52,980 nucleotides of DNA, from contig WXFD01000001.1 in the NCBI GenBank assembly GCA_009877105.1, forward strand, positions 1 to 52,980, written 5' to 3'. Made by a program: the position numbers and the translations under genes. The DNA comes from Bacteroidales bacterium. Lineage in GTDB: Bacteria; Bacteroidota; Bacteroidia; Bacteroidales; VadinHA17. The notes under the pieces are model-generated. The model searched no databases. It saw only the letters and a list, made by a program, of their open reading frames with translations, and was not told the origin of the DNA. The stretch's first letter is position 1, and every line of letters begins with the position of its first letter. Shown in pieces: positions 27,718 to 37,231 of this stretch.

Positions 27718-29736
27718 TCAGGTCTGGTCAGTAAAAACCTCATCAATCAGCTTATCATCGGCCGCCTCCGGCAGTGTGATGCGCAATTTACTGTTCCTGT
27801 GCATTTCCCTTTTAAGGGTTGACAATGCACCTTCGCTTCTCGCCCAGCTGCGCCGTGCAATTCCATTATTAACATCCCAGTGGAGCATCATCTCAATCTT
27901 CCGGTCTGTTTCTTCCTTCCCGTCAAGGAGCATGCCGAAACCACCATTTATCACCTCCCCCCAACCCACGCCCCCGCCGTTGTGAAGCGAAACCCAGGTG
28001 GCGCCCCTGAACGAATCACCAATTACATTCTGGACAGCCATGTCGGCGGTATATTTTGATCCGTCATAAATATTCGACGTTTCCCTGTATGGTGAATCCG
28101 TTCCTGAAACATCATGATGATCCCTTCCTATTACAACAGGAGCCGAAATAATCCCATTGGCAATGGCATTGTTGAAAGCCTTTGCAATTTCAATCCTCCC
28201 CCTGCAATCAGCGTATAAAATACGAGCCTGAGACCCGACCACCAGGTTATTCCTTCCGGCCGCCTTAATCCAGTGAATGTTATCAGAAAGTTGTTGTCTG
28301 ATCTCATCGGGTGAATCAGGATAAATCTTTTCCAGGATCTCGCATGCAATCATATCGGTTTTTTTGAGATCCTCTGGCTCATTTGAACAGCAGATCCACC
28401 TGAAAGGACCAAAACCGTAATCAAAACAAAGAGGACCCATAATATCCTGCACATAGGAAGGATATTTGAATTCACCCTCCGGTGTCAGAATATCTGCACC
28501 GGCACGTGAAGCTTCGAGAAGAAAGGCATTTCCATAATCGAAGAAATAGGTACCCCTCCCGGCGTGAGTGTTTATTGCAGCTACCTGCCTGCGCAGAGAC
28601 GCCCTGACTTTCTCTTTGAAACCTTCCGGATCAGCCGAAATCATACGATTTGATTCTTCAAACGACAATCCTGCCGGATAATATCCGCCCGCCCAGGGAT
28701 TATGGAGGGAAGTCTGATCTGATCCTATATCGACAGTGATCCCCTTTTCTGCAAAGTGTTCCCATACGTCTACGATATTTCCCTGGTAAGCCAGTGAGAC
28801 TGGTTTGCCGGTCTTCCTGGCCTTGTCGACCCTTGAGACAAGGCTTTTCAGGTCAGTGAAAACCTCACTGACCCAGCCCTGTGAAAAGCGTGTGGCAACA
28901 GCCATGGGATTAACTTCCGCGATAACCGATACTAGGCCGGCAATCTCTCCAGCCTTAGGTTGCGCGCCCGACATTCCACCGAGGCCTGATGACACAAACA
29001 GACCGAGTTCTTTGTTTCTCTTTACGGCAGAAATTTTCCTGGCGGCATTCATAATGGTGATTGTTGTACCGTGAACTATGCCCTGAGGACCGATGTACAT
29101 GTACGAACCTGCCGTCATTTGACCATACTGTGACACCCCTAGTGCATTAAAGCGTTCAAGGTCATCCTGTGATGAATAATTCGGGACAACCATTCCATTT
29201 GTGACAATCACCCTGGGGGCATTCAGGTGAGAGGGAAAGAGTCCCAGGGGGTGGCCTGAATAGATTACCAATGTCTGATCATCGGTCATCTCCGACAGGT
29301 ATTTCATTGTCAGACGATATTGCGCCCAATTCTGAAAAACGGAGCCATTACCGCCATAGGTTATCAGCTCGTGAGGATGCTGGGCCACTGCCGGATCCAG
29401 GTTGTTTGATATCATGAACATTATTGCTCCGGCAGCTTTCGATCTGAATGGAAAATCATCAATGTGACGCGCCTTCATCTCATATTCAGGCCTGAACCTG
29501 TACATATAAATTCTCCCGTAATCCCTTAGCTCATTCAGAAATTCCTTCGCAAGTATCCTGTGAAACTTCACGGGAAAATACCTGAGGGCATTCTTCACTG
29601 CAAGCTTTTTCTCAGCCGTACTAAGCAGATCCTTCCTTTTTGGGGCATGGTTCACAGTTTCATCGTAAGGCCTGACATCAGGCAGTGAACCGGGTATCCC
29701 CTCCGAAACACTCTTTTTGAAGTCTGCAGAACTCAT
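27718..29736 (-). CDS. hutU: Urocanate hydratase, long class
   Basis: HutU converts urocanate to 4-imidazolone-5-propionate in histidine degradation, using a tightly bound NAD. The 672-residue length and sequence place it in the longer class, which resembles animal/plant urocanases, not the about 555-residue Pseudomonas type. Visible motifs are TYGGNGSVFQNWAQYR, YSGHPLGLFPS, GSYMYIGPQGIVHGTT, SGLGGMSGAQPKA, the DQTSLHNPW region, GFGPFRWICCSNEP, GRDHHDVSGTDSP and SLHNGGGVGWGEVINGG. No hutH, hutI, hutG or ftcD is in the window, so it is orphaned from its pathway. It stands alone, downstream of the terminator at 29.8 kb. Confidence 0.94.
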   Translation of the reverse strand: MSSADFKKSVSEGIPGSLPDVRPYDETVNHAPKRKDLLSTAEKKLAVKNALRYFPVKFHRILAKEFLNELRDYGRIYMYRFRPEYEMKARHIDDFPFRSKAAGAIMFMISNNLDPAVAQHPHELITYGGNGSVFQNWAQYRLTMKYLSEMTDDQTLVIYSGHPLGLFPSHLNAPRVIVTNGMVVPNYSSQDDLERFNALGVSQYGQMTAGSYMYIGPQGIVHGTTITIMNAARKISAVKRNKELGLFVSSGLGGMSGAQPKAGEIAGLVSVIAEVNPMAVATRFSQGWVSEVFTDLKSLVSRVDKARKTGKPVSLAYQGNIVDVWEHFAEKGITVDIGSDQTSLHNPWAGGYYPAGLSFEESNRMISADPEGFKEKVRASLRRQVAAINTHAGRGTYFFDYGNAFLLEASRAGADILTPEGEFKYPSYVQDIMGPLCFDYGFGPFRWICCSNEPEDLKKTDMIACEILEKIYPDSPDEIRQQLSDNIHWIKAAGRNNLVVGSQARILYADCRGRIEIAKAFNNAIANGIISAPVVIGRDHHDVSGTDSPYRETSNIYDGSKYTADMAVQNVIGDSFRGATWVSLHNGGGVGWGEVINGGFGMLLDGKEETDRKIEMMLHWDVNNGIARRSWARSEGALSTLKREMHRNSKLRITLPEAADDKLIDEVFTDQT

Positions 29737-29780
29737 ATCTTTATATTTTTGAGGATGAACAGTATAAAGGTAATAAAAAT

Positions 29781-29818
29781 GAAAAACGTATTAAAACCTG
29801 TGTTTTAATACGTTTTTC
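29781..29818 (-). terminator. Perfect 17-bp hairpin terminator after the zinc-ribbon gene
   Basis: GAAAAACGTATTAAAAC (29781-29797) pairs perfectly with the complement at 29802-29818 around the loop CTGT. A-rich and T-rich arms make it a bidirectional intrinsic terminator. It ends the M23-to-zinc-ribbon transcript coming from higher coordinates and insulates the start of hutU. Confidence 0.8.
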
Positions 29819-29880
29819 AATGTTTTTCCCTTTGCCTTCAGCAAATGGCCATTAGCCGGATACTCATGAGCCGGGTTTTC

Positions 29881-30645
29881 TCAGGTCTGGCTGTCGTTTA
29901 TTATCCCATCATCCACAAGTATTCTGCCGCAATACTCGCATACAATTATCTTTTTTCTCGATCTGATATCCAGCTGTCTCTGTGGCGGGATCTGATTAAA
30001 GCATCCGCCGCAGGCGTCTCGTTGAACCGGTACTACGGCAAGGCCGTTCCTGGCATTGGAACGTATTCTTTTATAGGCTGTCAAAAGACGTTCTTCAATA
30101 ATCTGCTGTATTTTCTCCGATTTCTGAAATAATGTTTCCTCTTCTTTTTGCGTATCGGAGATGATCTCGTCAAGTTCCTTTCTTTTAGTTTCAAGATCTG
30201 ATTTCTTTTCGATCAGGGTTGCCTCCGATTCTGATATCACGACTTTCTTTTCCTCAATCTGACTATTGAATTCCCTGATCTTTTTGTTAAACAACTCAAT
30301 CTCAAGATGCTGAAATTCTATCTCTTTGGATAGTGAATCGAATTCCCTGTTGTTTCTAACATTTTTCTGTTGCTCCTCATATTTCTTAATCAATCCTTCA
30401 GCTTCGGAGATCTCGATATTCTTTTTTGAGACAGCTTTTTCAAGATTCACTACTTCGTCGCGGAAATTTCCCAGGCGTGTTTCAAGCCCGGCGATTTCAT
30501 CTTCCAGATCCTGTACTTCGAGGGGCAGTTCTCCCCGGAGGGTTTTTATTTTATCGATTTCTGAATCAACAAGCTGGAGACCATATAATGCCCTGAGTCT
30601 TTCCTCGACGGAAATCTCTGCTTCAGGTGTTTTAACTTTATCCAT
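29881..30645 (-). CDS. Coiled-coil protein with C4 zinc ribbon (CT398-like)
   Basis: This 254-residue cytoplasmic protein is mostly a long Glu/Lys-rich coiled coil (about residues 25-185). A C-terminal zinc ribbon follows, with CGGC and CEYC cysteine pairs and the RKKIIVCEYCGRIL segment. The architecture matches the C4-type zinc-ribbon family (PF02591), including the Chlamydia protein CT398, which has been linked to RNA polymerase and flagellar/secretion factors. Its biochemical role here is unknown. Its ATG overlaps the nif3-like stop by 8 bp, so the two are translationally coupled, and the 17-bp terminator follows. Confidence 0.88.
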   Translation of the reverse strand: MDKVKTPEAEISVEERLRALYGLQLVDSEIDKIKTLRGELPLEVQDLEDEIAGLETRLGNFRDEVVNLEKAVSKKNIEISEAEGLIKKYEEQQKNVRNNREFDSLSKEIEFQHLEIELFNKKIREFNSQIEEKKVVISESEATLIEKKSDLETKRKELDEIISDTQKEEETLFQKSEKIQQIIEERLLTAYKRIRSNARNGLAVVPVQRDACGGCFNQIPPQRQLDIRSRKKIIVCEYCGRILVDDGIINDSQT

Positions 30646-31738
30646 TTCTCAAATAATTTATAGGATTGGTATTTATTTTTGAAAACCGGACTGCAAATTT
30701 AGGGAATTTTTTAATAACTAACTCAGCTAATATTTCTGCAGAAAATTTTTCGGTTTCGTAATGACCACAGTCAACGAGAAGGATCTCCTTCCCGGCAGAC
30801 TGGAAGGTATGATACTTTACATCTCCGGTCACAAATGAATCGGCGCCTGATGCAATGGCCTCGCCAAGGAGATGGGATCCGGAACCGCCACAGAGGGCAA
30901 CTCTTTTTATCTTTTTATCATATCCGGAATAACGGATTCCTTTCGCATCAAAGACTTCAGACAGTAACCTGATAAATCCTTCCACCGGCAGAGGGTCATC
31001 CAGTTCTCCAAGGCAGCCTGATCCGGAATCTGCAGATTCATTTTCCAGGGAATAAATATCATATGCAACCTCCTCATACGGGTGTGCGTCCAGGAGGGCC
31101 CTGACCACCTTATTTTTGAGATGGGAATGGAAAACCGTTTCCAGTCTCGATTCAGACTCGAAATGCAGTGTGTGTTTTTCACCCACAAACGGATTTGTAC
31201 CGTCGCCGGCCCTGAAGCTCCCCGTGCCGCCGACAGAAAAGCTGCACTGGTCATACTTGCCCGTTACCCCAGCTCCTGCATCAAACAATGCCTGCCTTAC
31301 AGCAGGAAGATGAACATCTGGAACGAATGTGACGAGTTTCAGTAAACGGTTTTTAAGTGGCGATAAGACAGTAATATTTTTAAGGCCCAATTTCAGCGCC
31401 ATTCTGTGGCTTACACCTTCGGGGAAGGAGTCGAGATTTGTGTGGGCCGAATATATTGCAATGTTTTTTTTGATCGCGCTGAATATTATTTTCTCCGTAT
31501 ATGTGCTGTGAGTGATTTTTTTCAAAGGATAAAAGATCAGGGGATGATGTGAGATAATCAGATTACATCCTGCCGCGGCCGCCTCTTCAAGAACATCTTC
31601 TGTCACATCAAGAGTAACCAGTGCGGAACTGATTTCCATATCGGGGATTCCAACCTGCAAGCCTGAGTTATCATATTCTTCCTGAAATGATAATGGGATC
31701 TCTGAGTTCAGATAATCACAAATCTCTTTGAGTTTCAT
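30638..31738 (-). CDS. Nif3-like dinuclear metal-centre protein with inserted central domain
   Basis: This 366-residue protein belongs to the Nif3/YbgI-GTP-cyclohydrolase-I-type-2-like family (PF01784). The N-terminal part has LVTLDVTEDVLEEA and LIISHHPLIFYPLKK. The C-terminal part has CGGSGSHLLGEAIASGADSFVTGDVKYH and LVDCGHYETEKF, giving the paired metal-binding His/Glu/Asp ligands. The middle insertion (about 130-235) matches the CutA-like domain of the longer subfamily (YqfO type). The physiological substrate is unknown. It is coupled to the zinc-ribbon gene downstream, an arrangement widely conserved in Bacteroidota. Confidence 0.92.
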   Translation of the reverse strand: MKLKEICDYLNSEIPLSFQEEYDNSGLQVGIPDMEISSALVTLDVTEDVLEEAAAAGCNLIISHHPLIFYPLKKITHSTYTEKIIFSAIKKNIAIYSAHTNLDSFPEGVSHRMALKLGLKNITVLSPLKNRLLKLVTFVPDVHLPAVRQALFDAGAGVTGKYDQCSFSVGGTGSFRAGDGTNPFVGEKHTLHFESESRLETVFHSHLKNKVVRALLDAHPYEEVAYDIYSLENESADSGSGCLGELDDPLPVEGFIRLLSEVFDAKGIRYSGYDKKIKRVALCGGSGSHLLGEAIASGADSFVTGDVKYHTFQSAGKEILLVDCGHYETEKFSAEILAELVIKKFPKFAVRFSKINTNPINYLRNG

Positions 31739-31854
31739 ATTATTTGTTTCGGTTACCAGTTTTCTGAGGTAATTATTTCAAAACCGGGCCGGAGTCCACG
31801 GAATGTTGTACTGCCGGGGCAATGCGCCGGTAATCGGTGTTCCGGAGTGCCGGA

Positions 31855-32190
31855 TCAGATATTGTCCCTGAGATCAATAAGGAGCTCCTTTATTCTTTTC
31901 AGTGATTCATTAATTTCATAAACCTTATCGGCCTCATCCCATTTTCTTCCCAGCTTCTTTCTGACACCCTGGAGGGTCATGCCTTCGTCTTTCAGCAAGC
32001 GATGGATTATGCGAAGGTTCCTGACATCAGTTGAAGTAAACATCCTGTTGCCTTTTTTGTTTTTCATTGGCTTCAGGATATCAAATTCATTTTCCCAGAA
32101 CCTGACTGTTGAGACCGGCACATCAAGCATCCTGGAAACCTCACCTATTGAATAATAGAGTTTTTCAATCTTTTTTTCCGTATATGGCAT
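31855..32190 (-). CDS. MerR-family transcriptional regulator (short)
   Basis: This 111-residue DNA-binding protein has the MerR helix-turn-helix at its N terminus: KLYYSIGEVSRMLDVPVSTVRFWENEFDILKP (residues about 10-41; key positions YSIGEVS and VRFWE). The wing and second helix follow (RMFTSTDV), and a short coiled tail of about 30 residues ends it. No effector-binding domain or metal-binding cysteines are present, so it is unlikely to sense metals. It lies 52 bp after the second M23 gene and 116 bp before nif3-like, and this context is shared by many Bacteroidota. Its target is unknown. Confidence 0.9.
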   Translation of the reverse strand: MPYTEKKIEKLYYSIGEVSRMLDVPVSTVRFWENEFDILKPMKNKKGNRMFTSTDVRNLRIIHRLLKDEGMTLQGVRKKLGRKWDEADKVYEINESLKRIKELLIDLRDNI

Positions 32191-32242
32191 GACGGGGATT
32201 TATTTGGTATTGGGCTGATGGCAAATTTCCGGATCATGAAAT

Positions 32243-33214
32243 TCAGTCAAAAGACTGGCCTGTACGTGATGCAACTTCAATCATTGCCTCGTATTCCTCA
32301 GCTGTAAGATCATTGAAAAAATAGTTTACCGGATCCACGTTGTTGCCGTTAAGCTTGATCTCGTAATGAAGATGGGGAGCTATGGACATACCTGTGTTAC
32401 CCACGTATCCGATAATATCGCCACGCCGCACCTTCTGGCCGACTTTTACATTGAAGTTGTCGAGGTGTGCATAAACTGAACTGTACCCGTACCCATGGTT
32501 AATAACGATACAATTGCCCATTCCTCTTTTTGTTTTCGACACCTCTGCAATGGTGCCATCGCCTGAGGCATAAATTTCAGTTCCGATCGGAGCCGTAAAA
32601 TCCATTCCTGCATGAAATTTTGAGATTTTATATATCGGGTGTATTCTCAGTCCGAAACCCGAGGCTATTCTTGTAAGATCGACTATTGAGATCGGAAGGA
32701 TGGCAGGAATGGATCTGAGCATATCTTCTTTCTCAGCGGCAAGTTTTATCAGATCATCATAGGATTTTGACTGAACATATACTTTTTTACGCAATGCATC
32801 AAGTCTTTCTGCAGTTTCAATTATCAGACTTGAATTATTGTATCCCTCAAGTTCCTTAAATCGGTTTACACCTCCAGTTCCTCCGAGGCGAAGCGTAGCC
32901 TGAACCGGTTCAGCTCCGAAAATGGCCCTGTAAAGATTATCGTCTGTTTCCTGAAGATGTCCAAGGACCTTTTCCAGGTCTTCCATCTCCCTGTTCACCA
33001 GGTTATACTGAAGGTTCATCTGTGCCAGCTCTCGTTTGAGTGCTTTTTCTTCAGGCGAATCGAAAATCATTCCGAATATCAGTCCGTAAATTGCAGCTAT
33101 GATCAGTGATCCGACAAAATAAGCCAACGATCTCAGAAGGATAGCCCTGAAGCCCAGTCGTATCTTATCAAAGCTGAGTGAATCGGGATTGAATTTGTAT
33201 TTTGCTTTTGCCAT
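32243..33214 (-). CDS. M23-family murein endopeptidase, membrane-anchored (second of pair)
   Basis: This 323-residue protein has a single N-terminal membrane helix (about 28-52), a periplasmic coiled coil (about 65-165) and a C-terminal LytM/M23 domain. The zinc ligands are visible: HAGMDFTAPIGTEIYA (His, Asp) and the HLHYEIKLNG region (His-x-His), with VYAHLDNFNVKVGQKVRRGD between. M23 enzymes cleave peptide cross-links in peptidoglycan. A LytM domain with all ligands intact should be active. It lies 88 bp after its paralog and 52 bp before merR. Confidence 0.92.
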   Translation of the reverse strand: MAKAKYKFNPDSLSFDKIRLGFRAILLRSLAYFVGSLIIAAIYGLIFGMIFDSPEEKALKRELAQMNLQYNLVNREMEDLEKVLGHLQETDDNLYRAIFGAEPVQATLRLGGTGGVNRFKELEGYNNSSLIIETAERLDALRKKVYVQSKSYDDLIKLAAEKEDMLRSIPAILPISIVDLTRIASGFGLRIHPIYKISKFHAGMDFTAPIGTEIYASGDGTIAEVSKTKRGMGNCIVINHGYGYSSVYAHLDNFNVKVGQKVRRGDIIGYVGNTGMSIAPHLHYEIKLNGNNVDPVNYFFNDLTAEEYEAMIEVASRTGQSFD

Positions 33215-33302
33215 GGCATGACAAAGATAAGGAAATCCTTCCTTTAAAAAAACCGTAAATCTTCCGTTAAAAAACTGATTAGGCGAGGCAATACAGGGAT
33301 TC

Positions 33303-34265
33303 TCAACGGTACTTCGAGTGAGCAGAGAGAGTCTGGATCATTTCGAAATACTCCTCTTCGGTAAGATCGTTGTTAAAAAAGTACAGCGGGTTCTTAAACT
33401 GTCCGTACAAGTCAATCTGATAGTGCAGGTGCGGCCCGGTAGATGTTCCGGTGCTTCCAGTAAGGCCAATGAGATCGCCGCGCTTAACGTTCAGCCCGGC
33501 ACTTACTTTCATACTGCTGAGATGTCCATATGTTGACCGGTATCCATAACCGTGGTCAATCACAATACAATTGCCCAGTCCGCCCTTCCATCCTGCTTCG
33601 ATAACCCTGCCTGATCCGGTGGCAAAAACCTCGGTTCCATAAGGGGTGCTGAAATCCTGTCCGTGATGCCATTGTGGCGTTCCAAGCACAGGATGCACCT
33701 CGCGGAATCTTACCCCGTCACCCAGCCTGTAAGTGACATTTACGGGGCTGATCATGGGAAGATACTCCATTTCCCGCTTCCACTCCTCCTGCCTTCCTTC
33801 AATTGCCCTGAAAGATTCATACTGCAATGTGCTCCGGTTTCGCAGATCTTCTATTCTTTTGGCATATGTCAACATCAGCCGGCTGTTCTCATATCCCTCC
33901 AGTTCCTCGTACCTGTTAACACCACCGATCCCCATATTCCTTACAGAGCCGGGGATGGGATCCATATCAAGAACCGGCCTGTAGCAATTTCCGTCTGAAA
34001 GCTCAAGATTATCAAGCAACTTATCCGAATTGTCAATATCCCTGCTTAAAAGAGAATAGTTTAGTTTTATGTCATCAATTTCCTGCCGGAGCAGTTTGGC
34101 TTTGAGAGATCCGAAATGACTATAAAATAGAGTATTGTAAAAAACAGACAAAACGATTGAGGCCGCAATCCACAAGGACAAACGACTCAGTCTCGCTTTC
34201 CATGGATACCTGATCCTTTTAAACTGCAGCTCGTGTAAGTCAAGAAAATACTTATGTCTGGGCAT
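33303..34265 (-). CDS. M23-family murein endopeptidase, membrane-anchored (first of pair)
   Basis: I place the start at the ATG at 34265 (320 residues) because the longer frame begins at a TTG inside a -7 box (34305-34312). The layout copies its neighbour: a membrane helix (about 30-52), coiled coil, then M23 domain with the zinc ligands in HHGQDFSTPYGTEV and the His-x-His in GPHLHYQIDLYG, and STYGHLSSMKVSAG between. The two proteins are paralogs and share a VNR.EELEGY-type segment. They probably arose by tandem duplication. It is divergent from alaS across about 100 bp. Confidence 0.9.
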   Translation of the reverse strand: MPRHKYFLDLHELQFKRIRYPWKARLSRLSLWIAASIVLSVFYNTLFYSHFGSLKAKLLRQEIDDIKLNYSLLSRDIDNSDKLLDNLELSDGNCYRPVLDMDPIPGSVRNMGIGGVNRYEELEGYENSRLMLTYAKRIEDLRNRSTLQYESFRAIEGRQEEWKREMEYLPMISPVNVTYRLGDGVRFREVHPVLGTPQWHHGQDFSTPYGTEVFATGSGRVIEAGWKGGLGNCIVIDHGYGYRSTYGHLSSMKVSAGLNVKRGDLIGLTGSTGTSTGPHLHYQIDLYGQFKNPLYFFNNDLTEEEYFEMIQTLSAHSKYR

Positions 34266-34304
34266 TCGCGACTTTCGTTGATTTGATTTTTGACTAGCAG
34301 ACCC

Positions 34305-34312
34305 CAAATCTA
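34305..34312 (-). promoter_or_regulatory. Putative -7 box for the M23-M23-merR run
   Basis: TAGATTTG on the minus strand is an exact TAnnTTTG match. It lies about 40 bp upstream of the ATG at 34265 and argues against the upstream TTG start. Confidence 0.5.
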
Positions 34313-34323
34313 AGATAAAAAAC

Positions 34324-34331
34324 TAATTTTA
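34324..34331 (+). promoter_or_regulatory. Weak putative -7 box for alaS
   Basis: TAATTTTA differs from the consensus in its last base. It lies about 36 bp before the alaS ATG. Confidence 0.25.
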
Positions 34332-34366
34332 CAAACTCATTTACTTGCTTTTTATTGCATTAAATT

Positions 34367-37012
34367 ATGTTAAATTCTTTAACAGCTAACGAATTAAGGC
34401 AACTTTTTTTCAGATTTTTTCAAGCCAGGGGGCATGTTATTGTACCGTCAGCTCCCATGGTGATAAAAAATGATCCCACCCTTATGTTCACCAATGCAGG
34501 CATGAATCAGTTCAAGGACATATTCCTCGGAAATCAGCCGCCTGTTTCAAGAAGAATTGCAAATTCACAAAAATGCCTGAGGGTTACAGGGAAGCATAAT
34601 GACCTTGAAGAAGTGGGACACGACACCTATCACCACACTATGTTTGAGATGCTAGGGAACTGGTCGTTCGGAGACTATTTCAAAAAAGAAGCAATTGAGT
34701 GGGGATGGGAATTCCTGACCCGCGAACTGGGAATTCCCGAAGACCGTCTTTACGTCACTGTATATGAAGGCGACAAGGATGATGGCATTCCACCCGATCT
34801 TGAGTCTTTCGAACATTGGAAGAACTGCTGTTCAGATGCAGACAGGCAAATAATTTTCGGATCAAAAAAGGATAATTTCTGGGAAATGGGAGAAACAGGG
34901 CCCTGCGGGCCTTGCTCAGAGATTCATGCCGATCTCAGGGATGATTATGAGAGGAAGGGAAAGCCCGGTCATGAACTGGTCAACAAGGGGCATCCCCTTG
35001 TACTGGAGATATGGAACCTGGTTTTCATTCAGTACAACAGGAAATCGGACGGCACGCTTGAACAGCTTCCTGAAAAACATGTAGATACCGGAATGGGCTT
35101 TGAGCGGCTGTGTATGGTGGTGCAGGGCAGGAAATCCAATTACGACACTGACTTATTTCAACCCCTGATACAAAGGATCTCGGTAATCACCGGTAAAAAA
35201 TATGGTGAGAATGAAAATACGGATGTGGCTCACAGGGTTATTGCCGATCATCTGAGGGCTGTGGCCTTTTCAATTGCTGACGGACAACTCCCGTCCAATG
35301 TCAGGGCTGGCTATGTGATTCGCAGGATTCTCAGGAGGGCCGTAAGATACGGTTACACAAGCCTCGAAATGGAAGAACCCTTTATTTATAAGCTTGTCGC
35401 GGTACTGGCAGATCAACTGGGAGCTACCTATCCGGAACTGGTTGCCGGAAAAGAGCAAATAACAAAAATCATCCATGAAGAAGAAGCGGCTTTTCTGAAA
35501 ACTCTTGGCAAAGGGTTGAAAATAATTGAAAAAGTAATCGGAGAACTCCGGCAGACAAACCAAACAACTCTTCCGGGGAAAATAGCATTTGAATTATACG
35601 ACACCTATGGGTTCCCCGTCGATCTGACCCGGCTTATCCTGAAGGAGAACTCCATGGATCTGGATTCCAGGGAGTTTGAAAATGAGATGAAAAGTCAGAA
35701 AAACAGGTCAAGGGATGATGCTGCCATCGTAACAGGCGACTGGACAATTGTACGGCCAATTGAAGGAACATTGTTCACCGGTTACGACAATACGGAAGAA
35801 GAGATACTGGTGACACGCTACCGGACAATCAGGGTCAAGGGCAGGGAAAGACTGCAGTTGATTTTTGACAGAACTCCCTTTTATGCTGAATCAGGAGGAC
35901 AGGTAGGCGATACGGGATTCATTGAATCTGCAACCGAGAAAATACATATTTCGGACACAATCAGGGAGAACAATCTCATCATTCACATCAGCAATGACAG
36001 GATCTCAGACGCCTCCGCAAGGTTTTACGCGCGGGTCGACCTCGAAAAACGGAGGATGACCGCTATTAATCATTCAGCCACCCATCTGATACATTATGCA
36101 CTGCGGAGTGTGCTTGGAAAACATGTTGAGCAGAAAGGTTCACTCGTTACCCCCGACCGCCTGCGTTTCGACTTCAGTCATTATGCCAAACCATCTCGGG
36201 AGGAACTGACCAGGGTGGAAATGATGGTCAACAGAATGGTGAGAGAGAATGTCGGTCGTCATGTTGCGGAAAACATTACCATGGATCAGGCAAAAAAGAT
36301 GGGGGCTATTGCCCTTTTCGGTGAAAAATACGGTGACACTGTAAGGGTTGTAACGTTTGGCGATTCAGTAGAGCTCTGCGGCGGTACACATATAGATAGT
36401 ACAGGCAGGATAGGAATTGTAAAGATCGTCTCCGAAGGAGCGATTGCGGCGGGAGTCAGGAGGCTGGAAGCAGTCACGGCCTTAAAAGCTGAAGAGTATA
36501 TAAATGAAAAACTCGGATATGCTGACGAGATTGCTTCCATGCTTAAAATAACAGGGAATCTGAAAGAAGGCGTGGAAAAGCTCATTGATGAGAATACAAC
36601 CCTGAAAAAGAATCTGGAAAAAGCCCAGGTACAGCTCGCCCTGTCAAAAGCCGCCGATCTTGAAAAAACTCAGAAAACCATCCGGAACATCAGGATATTT
36701 TCCGGTCAGCTTGAATCAGGGCCACCGGAAATCCTGAAAACAATAGCTTATCATATCCGGAATAAATACCACGATTGTGCTGTCATGATCGGGTCGGAAA
36801 CCGAAGGAAAAGCCAGCCTGCTGATAATGATAAGTGACTCACTAGTAAAGAGCAGGAATATCGATGCATCTGAAATAATAAAGAAAGTTGCAGATGAAAT
36901 AAAGGGAGGAGGAGGCGGTCAACCCTTCCTTGCCACAGCAGGGGGGAAAAATCCTTCCGCTATCGGTGCGGCACTGAAAAAAGCTGAAGAAATTATCATC
37001 AACATGATCTGA
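34367..37012 (+). CDS. alaS: Alanyl-tRNA synthetase
   Basis: AlaS charges tRNA-Ala and edits mischarged Ser/Gly. The 881-residue length is normal. The class II aminoacylation core has FTNAGMNQFKD and GNWSFGDYFK, then TGPCGPCSEIH. The editing domain holds the zinc-binding HSATHLIHYAL (HxxxH) and CGGTHIDSTG (CxxxH). The C-terminal C-Ala part ends with the glycine-rich GGGGGQPFLATAGGKNP. The gene is divergent from the M23 pair, an arrangement found in many Bacteroidota. Confidence 0.97.
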   Translation: MLNSLTANELRQLFFRFFQARGHVIVPSAPMVIKNDPTLMFTNAGMNQFKDIFLGNQPPVSRRIANSQKCLRVTGKHNDLEEVGHDTYHHTMFEMLGNWSFGDYFKKEAIEWGWEFLTRELGIPEDRLYVTVYEGDKDDGIPPDLESFEHWKNCCSDADRQIIFGSKKDNFWEMGETGPCGPCSEIHADLRDDYERKGKPGHELVNKGHPLVLEIWNLVFIQYNRKSDGTLEQLPEKHVDTGMGFERLCMVVQGRKSNYDTDLFQPLIQRISVITGKKYGENENTDVAHRVIADHLRAVAFSIADGQLPSNVRAGYVIRRILRRAVRYGYTSLEMEEPFIYKLVAVLADQLGATYPELVAGKEQITKIIHEEEAAFLKTLGKGLKIIEKVIGELRQTNQTTLPGKIAFELYDTYGFPVDLTRLILKENSMDLDSREFENEMKSQKNRSRDDAAIVTGDWTIVRPIEGTLFTGYDNTEEEILVTRYRTIRVKGRERLQLIFDRTPFYAESGGQVGDTGFIESATEKIHISDTIRENNLIIHISNDRISDASARFYARVDLEKRRMTAINHSATHLIHYALRSVLGKHVEQKGSLVTPDRLRFDFSHYAKPSREELTRVEMMVNRMVRENVGRHVAENITMDQAKKMGAIALFGEKYGDTVRVVTFGDSVELCGGTHIDSTGRIGIVKIVSEGAIAAGVRRLEAVTALKAEEYINEKLGYADEIASMLKITGNLKEGVEKLIDENTTLKKNLEKAQVQLALSKAADLEKTQKTIRNIRIFSGQLESGPPEILKTIAYHIRNKYHDCAVMIGSETEGKASLLIMISDSLVKSRNIDASEIIKKVADEIKGGGGGQPFLATAGGKNPSAIGAALKKAEEIIINMI

Positions 37013-37202
37013 ATAATGAAACACGGGCTGTCTGCGTTTGGTGCCTCAATAATCAAGTGAAATAACTCGGACCGTGTGACAGACCCGGGTTTACTTTCCT
37101 GACATGAGCGCCCATGCGGGCCGTAACGTCATTATAAATATTTGTGCGCGAAAACTACTGTGAAATGATTAACAATATAAGGCCCTGAACAGGTGAAAAG
37201 AC

Positions 37203-37218
37203 TAATTTTGTAAATTTG
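37203..37218 (+). promoter_or_regulatory. Overlapping -7 boxes for the DUF6452/DUF6048 pair
   Basis: TAATTTTG (37203-37210) is followed directly by TAAATTTG (37211-37218); both match TAnnTTTG. The second would start transcription about 10 bp before the ATG at 37232. Confidence 0.5.
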
Positions 37219-37231
37219 ATGCTTACAAGGC

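Noticed and set aside
34266..34307. N-terminal extension of the first M23 protein
   Set aside because: The TTG start lies inside the -7 box.
37013..37231. Hairpin after alaS
   Set aside because: ACACGG/CCGTGT and GTCTG/CAGAC pairs are in an order that cannot nest.
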